From: Chrysomallon squamiferum
Lineage: Eukaryota > Mollusca > Gastropoda > Neomphalida > Peltospiridae
Direction of reading: 5' to 3'
Length of the DNA stretch: 64,000 bases
Assembly (NCBI GenBank): GCA_012295275.1
Contig: CM022665.1
Coordinates: 42,611,152 to 42,675,151 of the forward strand
A program made the position numbers and the translations under genes. Positions 52,447-64,000 of the stretch are shown one piece after another. The notes beneath the pieces are model-generated. The model did no database searches, was not told the DNA's origin, and saw only the letters and a program-made list of their open reading frames with translations. The stretch's first letter is position 1, and each line of letters starts with the position of its first letter.

Positions 52447-52532
52447 CTACCACCCTTGAATCCTTTCACAAGAAAGTGATGACTACCATAACAACCAGAA
52501 CCAGCTTTCTAAGAGAAGTCAAGTTAAAGTGA
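52447..52532 (+). other. Probable terminal coding exon, unidentified gene
   Basis: After tttatcag, an open frame reads TTLESFHKKVMTTITTR and ends ...FLREVKLK with TGA at 52530-52532. It is preceded by a good pyrimidine tract and followed by non-coding sequence, as in a last exon. It enters in phase 1. It may belong with the exon at 46328-46479, whose donor is phase 0, so at least one exon between them would be missing. No homology recognised. Confidence 0.4.
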
Positions 52533-52641
52533 TGAGTTTAAATTTAATGAAGTGAAAGTACAGCTTACAGAATGAAAATATGTTGGAATTCTGTCATTGA
52601 AAAGAATCAGTTCATTTTTGAGAATTAAGTCTTCCAGTTGT

Positions 52642-52644
<3 letters not shown>

Positions 52645-52720
<76 letters not shown>

Positions 52721-52739
52721 CTCCTCTCTCTCTCTCTCA
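52645..52739. repeat. (TC)n microsatellite
   Basis: Long TC run with two CTCC interruptions. The Ser/Leu and Arg/Glu frames across it are artefacts. Confidence 0.95.
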
Positions 52740-53690
52740 CATACACATTCACATGAATTCCAACCCACATAAAGTCCAATGAACACACATACACACAGAC
52801 AAATGCACTGACTTGAACAAACACTCTACCCAAGCTGAGTAGTCTTTACCCTTTTATAAACTGTAAACTTTCTCACTCACACTGTCTGTGTTTGTATGAA
52901 TAATTAATAAGTCAGTATGAGAAACCTGTTAAACATTGTTCTCCCCGATTGGCTAATATATATCACTGTTTGATCATGTAATACTTCTTCCTATTAAAAC
53001 CAAATAAACATAAAGTAACAGTTGTGACTGCATTGCACCTCGACATACTCCATCATTAAAGCATATCAGATAGACAATATTAGAGAGGAAACCCACTACC
53101 ATCATTGCATGGAGCCTTAGAAATTTGTACTGATTAGCTGCAGGATTTATTATATCATAAGCTTTTACAATGAATGATGAAAAGAAATAAGAAATAAGAA
53201 GATAAAATTAGAAAGATTGGAGAAAAAAAAAAAAAAACCCAAATATTTATAGATAAAGAAAGAACCTAGATGAAAATACTCATTTTCAAAAATATATAAC
53301 ATAATAATTAGTTATTATTTTTGTCAGTTTTGTTTGTCTTGTTAAATTTATCATTACAAAACAAATACCTTATTACCAAAACTTTCATTGAGCATTTGAA
53401 ACAAAGATAGTGAGAAGGTTAAGCATCAGAAACACCTAGTTCTCTCAAATTTATGTGAACTTTATGCATACATGTAGGCCTACAATGTCTTACTCGATGA
53501 TCAAGAAAGATGGTGATTCCTAGCATCCAAAATTGATCATTCAGGTTTTAGTTAATCAGATGTTAATGGCTGAAAAGGTGTTATTTTCATGTATGTGCAT
53601 TTTTAAAATCTATATTGTGGCTAAACAAAAAATATTACACCCAGGAAACTTTTATATGTTTTAGTTAACATGTGGGAGATTAAATTTCAA
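52740..53690. other. Non-coding, no gene recognised
   Basis: I see no gene, clear repeat or mobile-element end here. Confidence 0.4.
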
Positions 53691-53692
53691 TA

Positions 53693-54005
53693 AAGGTCAT
53701 CTCAAGGTCACGTGATCCACACGGTCAATTTCAAGGTCACAGCAAAGGTCAAAAGGTCAATGTACTCAAGTATTTTCCAAACTAAACAAAAATGGCAGAT
53801 TCGGAATCCTTGTCATATTGCCTTTTCAACAATTTCATGAAGATTGGCCCAGTAGTTCCTGAGATATGACGGTTCTAAGGTTGCCAAAAATCTCAAAATT
53901 CGGTGGGCCATATCACCCACACCACTGATCCGATTGGGCTAATATTTCAGATTTGCTGCTGTGGGATCCCAGTCAACAAGTATACCAAGGTTTATCAAAA
54001 TCTGA
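53693..54005. repeat. AGGTCA-rich dispersed repeat
   Basis: Five AGGTCA words lie within 70 bases (53694-53759), followed by TTTCATGAAGATTGGCCCAG and GAGATATGACGG. I know similar ...TTTCATGAAGAT(T/C)GG... stretches as common dispersed repeats of mollusc genomes. AGGTCA is also the nuclear-receptor half-site, but a repeat origin is likelier than a designed enhancer. Confidence 0.45.
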
Positions 54006-54119
54006 GACAGTAACACAAAGTAACACAGTAAAATAAATGATTTTATTTGTTATTTATTTATTTACTTTTTAAATTTTTATTTTTATTTATTTATTTTTTT
54101 TTTTTTTTTTTTTCTAATG

Positions 54120-54152
<33 letters not shown>

Positions 54153-54175
54153 GAAATAATTTAAAGAAATAATTA

Positions 54176-54690
54176 GTTTATTTTTGGCACAATGGATCCT
54201 ACTAAAGGCAATAAACAGCTGTCACCAGCCATGATGGGAAGGAAATTCTTTTTTATTATGAAGATCACAAGCTTCCTTTGACTAACATTCACATAACTGT
54301 CCATCAGAGATCAGCAGCCTGACAAACTGAATGTGGAAGGAAAAACACTGCAGGTTTAGAGAAAGTGCAATACTGGACAAAATGGTGTTTAGCGTCATGA
54401 TGCAGACAGTCATTTCTACTCACAAGAATTTTACTTTTAGTGAAGGTAAAAATATCACAAGACATTCTCTCTGGAAGTCTGTGAAAGTTCATTGCATTTC
54501 CATTAGAATTTGAAGAATAAAAACTCAATAGTTAAAATAAAATAATAAATTAATTAATTAATTAATTAAAAGAAAAAACTAAGATAGTCTGTAATTTAAA
54601 AATTTTGTTGTTGTTGCTGGGGTTTTTCTAACTGACCTTTGCAAGAACAAGGGACAAATATTTGTTTCAGAATGGGTTTTTTTTTAATAG
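54176..54690. repeat. Dispersed repeat, copy 2 (pair with 13296-13850)
   Basis: Same orientation and nearly the same sequence as copy 1, with an AATT tract instead of the AAAT tract in the middle. The copies are 41 kb apart and each lies upstream of a member of the micro-exon family (A and C), so this may be part of a larger duplicated unit. Copy 2 is however 4.4 kb from gene C, against 0.8 kb for A. Confidence 0.6.
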
Positions 54691-54699
54691 ATTTTGCTG

Positions 54700-57223
54700 C
54701 ATCATTTGTCTCAGATGATCAGCTGAAAAATTCAGGTATGGCTTACAAATTAAATGAACTGTTATGTTGGTGATTTGTTGAGAATATAACAAATTATGTA
54801 ATGTTAGTTTTTTTATCTTATTTTCTTCTATTTACAATTATGTAGGCTTTGCTACACATTTTGTCACCCATATCACGACACATTGTAATAAAAGTAAATG
54901 AATACTGTTTGTATTATTTTTTTAATACCTTGAACCTCAAAGGCCATTTGTGCAAATCATAGTTATGTCAACCTAGATTTAACTTGATTCCACATTTTAT
55001 TTTTTTTAAAAAAAAAAAAATAACAATATACTAAAATGTCTTATTCAGTGCATTTAATAATTTATTTAATTCCAGCATCTATCAAATTTGAGCAAGTTCC
55101 CTCTTAAGATTTTGTCGAAATTACAAATATCAATTAATAACCAACAATTAATATCTAGGCTCCAGTTGTGTTGTTAAATAATATTACAAGTTTGTAATAA
55201 AAGTAAATAAATACAAGTTCTGTAATAATAAAAGAAAAAAAAAAAAAAAATAAAAAGAAAATAAAAGAAAAAAAAAAAAAAGGAGAAAAAGGAGCTATTC
55301 TTTAATAAAATTCGATTTCCACTTAGTGATATGTAGTAACATGTTAAGGTATGCAAACAGATATGGTATTTAATATACTGGAGTGGAGTTTAGATCACCT
55401 AATGAACTTGGTTTCCATGATCAAACCTCCTCGATGGACCTGATTACTGATGTAACATAAACCCCTCAAAACTCTGCACCCAATAATTTAGAATTTATAT
55501 CACCAAACTGTAATCATGTCCATCATTGAAGTTTCATTGTGTGAACCAAACAGAACAAGCAAGGTAACACCTACCCCAGTGTATCAAAATTGGTCTGTTT
55601 GCTCATGCATAATGCACACCATAATATATTAATTCAGAATGGTCTACTTTGATTATAACATGATAAGAAAACAACACAGGAACTTGTTTTAAAACCATTT
55701 ATTTTGACATAATTTCACATAAAAATATAGTTTAAATAATTGAAGTTATAGAATTTATATTTAATAAATATCAAATAAACTTAGGTAAAGGTATCAGTGA
55801 AGTTATAACTTTGTATTTACATGAAAAATATTGCATGAAAAAATATGAATAAAACAAGTTCTGTAATGACAAACGGTTGGGTTGGTTTGTTGTTATTTTT
55901 CTTTTATTGTATGTAATAGGGTATAAAATAATTTTCAATATTATTATTATTATTAAGAAAGTTCCCTCATTTTTTTTTGTTAAACTGTAAGCATCTAAAC
56001 ATTTTTTATTTTAAACAGTCCTTTGAAGAATGTAAATACAGTAACACAAGGGTATGGAAACAACTATGTCGTTAAATTAGAAATTAATGAAATCTGTATT
56101 ATTTTTTGTGATAACAATCAGGAGGATCATTTTTGTATCAGTGCATTCCAGTTGGACTCTCAACACAGATTATGTAGATGATATTAGATTTGAATTCTGA
56201 AGAAACATATTACACAAGGCCTCCAATAAACTTTTTGAACACAGAAATTATCTGAAATTGTTATTAATAATGAGGTCATCTGGAATTCATAATGATCTTC
56301 AACTATCTGCTACACAGCCTTAACAGTCACAATCTGAAATATACAATATTTATAAGCATTAGAAGACAATTACATATATACAAGTGTTATCATTCTTTAC
56401 AGAATATCTGGAAACTAAGAAACACAACACCCCATCACAATGAATTTTTGCCTTTCCCATCAGTTTCAATGTCAAAAATGTGTTCCAGAAAACCCCCAGA
56501 AACAAACCATATAGAACATATCCAAAATGCCCCGTCAAATGAAAATAAAAATAAATTAAAAATTAAAATTAAGAGCATTTTAAAGAACTCTAATCAAATA
56601 AATAAATAAATAAATAAACCAAACTTTAAAATTATAAAAATGGTTCGTCATTTGAGGTTTTTGTTTTTAGAAAAAAACTTAACAGTGAAACAAAGCAGAG
56701 AATATTTTGAGTACCTGTAACCTATTTATAAATGTTTCATATTATTCAACATAGAAAATAATTAAAATAAATGTGATTGTTTATTTGTTGTCACTATTCC
56801 AGGAGATCCTTCATCACCTTAAAGAATTTCAGATAAAATGCAAAGTATTTTGAATTGCTGTAGGAAATGGAAACATCATATATTAGTAGACAAAAATGTA
56901 TAAAGTATAATGCAAGATGCTTTTAATTTCAGATTATTTAAAATACATCTAATTATAAACTTCCAGAAAAACAATGATCCAATCATTGGGTACTTTAAAA
57001 CTTTTGTTAAATTGTAAAATGATGCCTTTGATACTAATAATTAGCTAATTCCACAGACTTGTTTATTTCAACCAATTAGGTTTAGCTTTTGTGTAGCTAT
57101 CATAACACTTTAGTGTTAAATAATGATTTGTTCCATTTTCTGCCTTCAATTAGAGGCTCATAAAAAACGAACTTCAGATATGTAATACATCAGTACAGAC
57201 TATATGACAAAATACATCTAAAA

Positions 57224-57265
<42 letters not shown>

Positions 57266-57590
57266 TGCAGAAATGACAATTGTTTTTCCTAGTTTGATCA
57301 CCATAACAGAAAAACTGATAGCCAGATCTACGAAAATTTAACTGCAGGCAAGATATTTTCACATTTTAGTTTTATATTTCATCATCTTATTTATTAAATT
57401 TCCTTTTTGTTTGGAACGGCGCCAACAAGGACACATGGTGCCACGGACGTCTACGAGAGTTGTGGTTACTACATATTCTGTCTGTCTACTGCCCTGGCTT
57501 GTTCATATTTATTTATTTACTGGTTCGAAAATAGCAAGAGTTCTGAACACTTACCTCTGTCAATGAAAATTCAAAGGTCAGATCTAGCTT
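54700..57590. other. Non-coding, AT-rich
   Basis: No gene recognised. Poly-A/AAAT tracts occur near 55230-55280 and 56595-56620, and an AAT tract at 57222-57265. The frame at 56292-56609 (105 codons) is lysine/asparagine-rich and unsupported. A less AT-rich stretch at 57410-57480 precedes the TTAGGG-like tract. Confidence 0.4.
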
Positions 57591-57603
57591 TAAGGTTAGC
57601 TTA

Positions 57604-57714
57604 GGGTCAGTTTTAGGGTTGCGGTTATGGCCAGGGTAGGGTTAAGGTTAGGGTTAAGGTTAGTTAGGGTTATTTAGGGTTAGGGTTTAGGGTTAGGCTT
57701 AGAGTTAGGGTTAA
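57604..57714. repeat. Degenerate TTAGGG (telomere-type) tract
   Basis: About fifteen TTAGGG-like or GGTTAGGGTT-like words, mixed with GGTTA and AGGGTT variants, run for some 110 bases. TTAGGG is the animal telomere repeat; here it is internal and diverged. Confidence 0.75.
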
Positions 57715-57799
57715 AAAATAAATAAATAATAATATCTATCTTTTTCAAAACAAATAATTTAGTCTGATCACTTCGATATCGTATGTTTCTCATACAAGT

Positions 57800-58127
57800 C
57801 ATATACAACGAAGTTCTTTAAAACAATTTACTATTCAGTTAATGACGAATGTTGTACGTAAAATGTCCTCAAAAACTTGGAGCACAACACTCGTGGACCT
57901 AGCATATATCATCATTATTCATAAATAAAATAAATAAATAAAGTGTCCTTCGTCGTTTTACCAGTGAGCAAAAATATTAAAAGAGTTAATTTTAAATATT
58001 CTACTTTCCAAACAATGTCGACTGAATTCAGGCCATGACGAACGTTCTATGTAAAATGCATCTCCAAATCATGGAGCACCACACTCGTGTGCACATAGCT
58101 TGCATCAATTTCATCATACTCAACAAA

Positions 58128-58158
<31 letters not shown>

Positions 58159-58340
58159 ATGTCCATGTTAGAGTAAGAATTTCCTATTTTTAAAACATGT
58201 ACTCCCATTACGAAAACAATATCAGATTGTAGTTTGATTTACATTTAATTTATTTACCTCTGTTTATTTATTTATTTAATTTCACATATTTACCTATTTT
58301 GTTTAATTATTCACTTCATCTATTTACTGTAGATTTATTT
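57800..58340. repeat. Upstream flank of copy C (two-fold repeat shared with copy A)
   Basis: Matches 13850-14460: two segments with GACGAA(T/C)GTT...AAAATG...GGAGCAC, a CATCAT stretch, an AAAT tract and GTCC. Followed from 58560 by the flank shared with copy B. Confidence 0.55.
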
Positions 58341-58992
58341 ATTTATCTTTTTATTATTGTTATACTATGACAAAACCAAAACTCATGATCAAAATATGTA
58401 AAATATTTATTTATTATTATTATTATTATTTTGTTAACGTTCCAAACGTTTTCGAGTATTTTTATACAGATTTATATATACTGAAGTCTTCGTCGTTTCA
58501 CCAGTGAGCTAAAACATTCAGAGGGTTAATTCCAAATATTCAACAGCCGTTATTAAAATTCGGTTGAGGGGTTACAGTCTGTCAGACTCTCTTTCTATTG
58601 TTGTTCTTTCTTATGTTCTTGTTGCTAATAAATAAATAAATAAATAAATAAATTAAAATATCAATAGTATTTCAATAAAAGCAGCCCTATGAAGTCAATA
58701 ATCAAATGTTACAATTATTTCGTTCAAATATGCTGTTATCCACAGTCAACATTTAACAGATAAAAAAGTACTACAATAATAAAGATAAATAAATAAGTAA
58801 AAAAAAAAAAAACACCACTGAATATTTTACAGCAATTTTTAAGACGATGCTTTATTCACATTTCTGAAAAAGCACTACGTAAGTACTTCGTTATAATAAA
58901 AGATTAAACGTTTCTGTTTTACGTCGTTTTGCCGACTGCTCCCGATTGTAACCGAATGTAACGTCCATAAAAAAAAATAAAAAATAATTTAG

Positions 58993-59000
58993 TGACGTCA
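58993..59000 (+). promoter_or_regulatory. Full CRE palindrome upstream of gene C
   Basis: TGACGTCA, 47 bases before the gene C start codon, at the same place as in copy A. CREB/ATF control is inferred from the motif and its position. Confidence 0.5.
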
Positions 59001-59046
59001 TATCTATGACAACGAGTTTTGCTCTGTGAATTATCGCTTTGCAAAG

Positions 59047-59722
59047 ATGAATTTCTTAAGAAAATCTTTTTTCTCTCGAAAGAGGAAAAAGAAAGAATAT
59101 CATCCAACCAAGTAAGATTTTCAGTGTAATTTATGTATTTACTTATGCATTTTATAACACGTCAAAATTCATTATGTGGCATACATTTACATGTAACCTT
59201 GCAGTTTAGGTTCGATAAATATTTTGCTATGATTTATAACTGTTGCTACGAAAACACTACATGTTTGTGGTCAAACCAGTCAATGCCGACAACGCGAAGA
59301 TTTAAACTGCATGATTACCGATTTATATTCATATTTGATTTTATAAATCAACTATTAATACAATTTATTATCTAGTGCGTTCTCTGATCATTCAAACTTT
59401 TAGATATTAAAATTAGGAATTTATGTGATTGTTTTAATAACGAGTTACTGTTACTAGTATCACTATCACCATGACTCCACTTTTAAAAGATTCCTCAACT
59501 TTAATCGAAGCACTGAGATTCATAATTAGTTTCAATATTAGGCTATGCTATCGGATTTAAACGGCGAACGGGTGAAGGGAGATAACTTTGTTCATCCTAC
59601 TTACAGTGTTATGCCAAGACATTTGTAGAGTTCTCTTTGAATTTCAGCTAAGTCTACGAAATGCAGGGATTTTACAGCCCTACTTTTTAATTATAATCTA
59701 ACAGACTATACCTCTAACAATC

Positions 59723-59759
<37 letters not shown>

Positions 59760-59929
59760 TTTTTTTTTTTTTTTTTTTTTTACAAGTGACTATGTATTCT
59801 TCCCGGAAGGGTATGAGAAAGTAGGCATTGGAGACACAACTCAGGTATGTTTTATTTGTATTTTTCAATTTTAATACTTTTTCCAAATTAATTCAGAACA
59901 TCTTTGTGAAATTCATAACTTGGTATAAA

Positions 59930-59973
<44 letters not shown>

Positions 59974-59994
59974 AAAAATAAAATAAAAAAATAA

Positions 59995-60060
<66 letters not shown>

Positions 60061-63000
60061 TATGTTAATTATTAAACGTTTCAATGATTTCAGTATCAAC
60101 AACAATACTAATAATAAAAATATTTTCGATTGTTAAATTATTTCCAAATTTTAATTTTATTCTTATCTGTTGTTTTCAGAATAACACCAACATTTTTGAA
60201 ATCTTTGGTGGGTATTTAATTAAGTTTACAATATAGAATTTCTTTAGTCACAATATATACTGCACATGTATTTCAATGTTTGTTTAATAATGTCAAAAAA
60301 AATCTATGAAATAATTTGTAGTTTGGTATAAATTATTTTAAATTCATATATATAACATTCTAATACAAATTTGCACATTTTAATATTGTGTAATGGATGT
60401 TTATTCTGAATTTTGAAATTTTAAATATCAGTTTATCTCTCTGGTAATTATATTTTCAAAATGTTATCTAAATTGTGTAAATCTTGTAGATTTCACATGT
60501 CCAGTGACCAAGACATCTCAAGACTTTGAACACACCCCGGTAATTATCACTTTAATATTCTTTTCTTTGTAATTTATATATATTTTTTCATCTTCTTTAT
60601 TTCTTTTATTTACTTACTTATTTTAACTCTATATATATTCTTTCTTTTTGGGAGATTTCTTTTCATTAAATGCATGAATTTATTATCATTAGTATTAATT
60701 GTTTTATTTAATAGTAATTTTAAGTGTTAAATGAATTTTTATTTCATTATTATTACTGTTTTCTTTTTCCTAATTACAAGGAACACTTTAACTAAGAATG
60801 TCAATAAAACTCGTAACTGTTTGTTGTTAACTAATTTGATATGCATCATTTCAGGATAATACAGGTGCGAGGGAGGAGGAAGAAGACCTCATTGTAAGTT
60901 TCAAACATTAATGTGATGAAAACATTCGGTTGTTACATTTTATTTTATTACACTGTCCTTACAAAATCCTGTATTAATATTCTCTACTAAATCATCTAAT
61001 ACATATTTATTTAAAACAGACTGAACTTTAATTTATAACTCTGAAATATAAAAACATAATATAGTTTAAAACCTCAGTCATATTTCCCACCAACAGCATA
61101 GTTACCTGACTCCATCATTGAAATTAAAACAACTTTAAATCATTTAAAATGCTAAGAAAGAAATTTTAAAACTTACAAAAATAAAATGAATTCTGTAATT
61201 TCACTTTCCAGTTCTATATTGAAATTGATGGCTACACTCCACCGACCGGTGAGTATTTTTAATCAACCTATTCGTGCACATTTACTGTACACCAATGTTT
61301 TAACAGACACCTTGCAATGATAAACAACTAAAATAATGTACATATCTATTCTTTAGAAAATGAAAGAAATTATCATTCCAGTGTTCAAATGATTATTCTA
61401 CTTAATTACCTACAAGGTACAAGATACTAAAATTGTGGCACTATATGTTTCTTTATAAATCATTGACAGTTGCAAACAATATAAAACCATATTTTAAGTC
61501 TATATTGTCTAATCTGATCCAAATTCTAAATTATTTTAAGAAAAAAACTTCTTATAAACTAACATGAAAAAATGGATTAAAATATTAAACAAAGTCCTGT
61601 AATCAATATTTTGTAATGATTAAGAAAAATTATTGTATGAAAGTGAAACTCCTTTTATTTTATTACTTAATTATTTTTTATTTTCTATTTTTTTAAAGCA
61701 CCATACATTCCCGATTTTGACATTTCTAATGAAACTACCAATTGTAGTGCACCCTTCCATGTGACGGTTAGTATTTGCACTTTAGTTGTTAATCAATAAA
61801 ATTGTTCTGTCATTTACAACTGAAGGTTTTCCATAATATCAGAAAAAAAAAAAAAAGGAAACAACAGCAACCAAAAAATAATAATAATAATAATAAAATA
61901 AATAAATAAATAAACTAAAATTTTAAAAAGTAAATAAAGACTAGTTAATGGTGGTGTTTAATGTCAGCATCCCCCTTAGAGATTGTGCTAGACCATTTAT
62001 TGTGGCTGATATTTGAGATACACAGGATCAGTTCTACTTACCTCCATTTCCCAATCCAGTCACAGCCCCATTACTCATTTATGAAGAATACAGAATCCCT
62101 ATGGAAAGATGGCTTTAAAATCTCCTTTTAGTCAGTAAGCATATGGTGTATTGTCTGTAGTTTTCCTTTGCTGACCTCTGTAAAATAAAAATATAATTTA
62201 CTCCATTCATTCATTTTTTTTTAATTGTGAAACTAAAACAAACCTAAAAAATCTCAGTATAGTTTATTCCTTTATTAAATTTTATGAAAAATTCTATTTA
62301 TATTTTATATTTCATGACACTAATATTAAGATTTTATATTAATGTGTGTAAAGTGTAATGATACAAAAGTATAATGTTAAATGTGTTTTGGTCTCTTTAT
62401 TCAGACTCCACAGATAGGAGAACATGAAAGAAGGGTGTGTACAGCTTTTAACTCTAGAATTATCATTATTATTAAATGTCTTACAGAATACTTTATATAA
62501 AACTAAGTGAAGACAATGAATGCCAATAGTTAATTAAAGTGTTCATAACTACATCCACTGCAATCTCCTATATTGTTTATTTTCAGTTTGTTTGGCAGTG
62601 AATAACACTCTGTTGATGACACATGTTAACTGTTCATATGAATATGAGTAATGAGTCATACATAATTCTCAAGTTTACTAAAAAATAAATAAATAAATTT
62701 GGAAATAAAGATAAAAAGGAAAAAGAAAAGAATAAAGTTTTATTATCATCAATTATTACGTATTATATATTATTATAATTCTCTTTCCTTAATATTAAGA
62801 AAGTTTGGCCTCATTTTACTTACAGGTCCACTCCTCTGAAAAAAACACCGATCATGAGTGAGTTACTACTAAAAAGTCTTAATTATTGTTATTAAGAAAC
62901 AAACAAAAAACGACAAGTAATCATTAACATCAATCAGATAAAGTAACTATTAACATAAGAATAGGAAAATGTATTTCTTTGCCATTTGGAAAACATATTG

Positions 63001-63361
63001 GCAGTAATTTGTTTTATATGTTATTAAATCTTGGTTTGTCATGTTACTATTTTAAAAGCTTTATTATCAAAATTACTTTGATTTAAATATTTGATTCATG
63101 TTTCTTAGAAGTGTATCTTTGCCTCAAATAAACTGTTTAATAAATAAATACAGTTACAAAAGGTAAAGAGTTTGACAACAAAAGGTGTTCTTATTATTAT
63201 TATTTCAAAATAGATGGTTTATCTTTTTGGTATTTTGCAGCTTTCATCCCGACCAAAACATAAACGCACCTTTCAATGAGTTGGTTAGTATATGCACATT
63301 AGTTGTTAATAAATAAAATTGTTTTGTCATTTACAACTTAACATTTTCCATAATATCAGAG

Positions 63362-63399
<38 letters not shown>

Positions 63400-64000
63400 A
63401 TAATAATAGTAGATAAATAAATAAATAAATAAATTTTAAAAAGTAAAATAAAGACAAGTTAATGGTTGTGTTTAATGTGAGCATCCCACTTAGAGATGTT
63501 TGCTATTTTTTGTGGCTGAGATTTGAGATATACAGGATCAGTTCTACTTACAGCCATTTCCCAATCCAGTCACAGCCCTATCATTCATTTATCAAGAATA
63601 TTGAATCTCTGTGGGAAAATGCCTTTTAAATATCTCCTTTTAGTCAATAAGCCCATGCTGTATTGTCTGTAGGTTTTCTTTCCTGACCTCTGTAAAATAA
63701 AAATATAATTTACTCAATTCATTCACTTTTTCTTTATTGTGAAACTAAAAGAAAGATTTCGGGATAGTTTATTCCTTTATTAATGTTTACAAAAGATTCT
63801 ATTTAGATTTTATATTTCATGATGCTTATATTAACATTTTATATTACTTTGTTCATTAATGTGTGTAAAGTGTAATGATAAAAATGGAACATGTTAAATG
63901 TGCTTTTGTCTCTTTATCCAGACTCCTCAGACAGATGAGAAGAAAAGAAAGGTGTGATATAACTTTTTAACATCTAGAAATATTGTTATTATTAAATATC
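59047..64000 (+). CDS. Copy C: micro-exon gene, partial, without the membrane exon
   Basis: Exons: 59047-59111, 59787-59844, 60180-60207, 60490-60539, 60855-60893, 61212-61248, 61699-61766, 62405-62434, 62826-62857, 63241-63283 and 63922-63951; the gene continues past the window edge. All are in frame with gt/ag ends and total 160 codons so far. The N-terminus is basic (SRKRKKKEYHP), followed by YVFFPEGYEKV, EEEEDLI, FYIEIDGYTPPT, a segment with NETTNCS and the TPQ/VHSS/FHPDQ module. Unlike A, there is no membrane exon between 60207 and 60490, and the join stays in frame, so the product would lack the helix and, with no signal peptide, would be intracellular unless an exon beyond the edge changes this. 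Two extra residues (NT) in the third exon, and one in the eighth, are shared with B rather than A. Function unknown. Confidence 0.65.
59735..59780. repeat. TTA/poly-T tract next to the exon 2 acceptor of copy C
   Basis: An expanded TTA then T run merges with the polypyrimidine tract of the acceptor at 59786; the tract is much shorter in A and B. Confidence 0.9.
59931..60060. repeat. Poly-A and AAT tract in intron 2 of copy C
   Basis: About 40 A followed by an AAT run of about 60 bases; responsible for a spurious Ile/Phe minus-strand frame. Confidence 0.95.
63360..63435. repeat. Poly-A and AAAT tract in an intron of copy C
   Basis: A run of over 30 A followed by TAA and TAAA units at the position where the A and B introns also carry A-rich tracts. 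Confidence 0.95.

Noticed and set aside
56292-56609. 105-codon open frame
   Set aside because: Lys/Asn/Ile-rich, ends in AAAT repeats, no recognised domain and no splice context.
1-64000. CRISPR array or bacterial operon
   Set aside because: The tandem arrays have no spacer/repeat pattern of CRISPR type, and genes have spliceosomal introns.

Overview
The window is eukaryotic: AT-rich, intron-bearing and full of simple repeats (AAAT, ATT, TC, CA, poly-A/T). Its best gene is a secreted-N-terminus, Methuselah-like seven-helix receptor with a somatomedin-B-like cysteine knot, an architecture I associate with lophotrochozoans. A mollusc is my best guess; no rRNA or other taxonomic marker is present, so this is inference.

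Layout. 1-7.6 kb: mostly non-coding, with a 532-bp hAT-like MITE (1356-1887) and a small foldback repeat (5789-5880). 7.6-13.1 kb: a receptor gene with a TATA/initiator-like promoter, a 5' non-coding exon and two coding exons (881 aa). 13.3-34.1 kb and 57.8-64.0 kb: three copies (A, B, C) of an unrecognised gene built from 11-14 very short exons. Copy A (14.6-21.1 kb) looks intact and predicts a 291-aa protein with a basic N-terminus, one membrane helix encoded by an exon found only in A, and a modular glycosylated C-terminal part. Copy B (26.0-31.7 kb) is a pseudogene with a nonsense codon, a frameshift, a lost exon and a lost splice donor. Copy C (59.0 kb to beyond the window edge) is intact as far as it can be read but lacks the membrane exon. 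A and B are each followed by a minisatellite of about 105-bp units (3.2 kb and 1.2 kb) and by a shared flank of about 1 kb, so they are two tandem units.

34.7-37.3 kb: an intron-containing, decayed copy of the DEAD-box helicase DDX52 (ROK1). 37.4-38.9 kb: remnant of a MULE-like transposon carrying a 44-bp minisatellite whose every unit looks like a 17-nt micro-exon. 39-53 kb: scattered exon-like segments of one or more unidentified + strand genes, a T-rich array of about 170-bp units (48.0-50.7 kb), and a near-identical 440-bp direct repeat (48585 and 51417). 53.7-57.7 kb: a cluster of AGGTCA half-sites, a second copy of the element at 13.3 kb, and a degenerate TTAGGG tract.

The candidate new system is the A/B/C family. 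Its exons are tiny; out-of-phase exons come in pairs that restore frame. A three-exon block has been duplicated inside the gene. One copy has gained or kept a membrane exon, and A/C differences in exons 1, 2 and 7 are mostly amino-acid changing. The design recalls the micro-exon genes of schistosomes, but there is no signal peptide and I see no sequence resemblance. All exon structures were read by eye from splice consensus, frame and three-way comparison; no transcript data were available.
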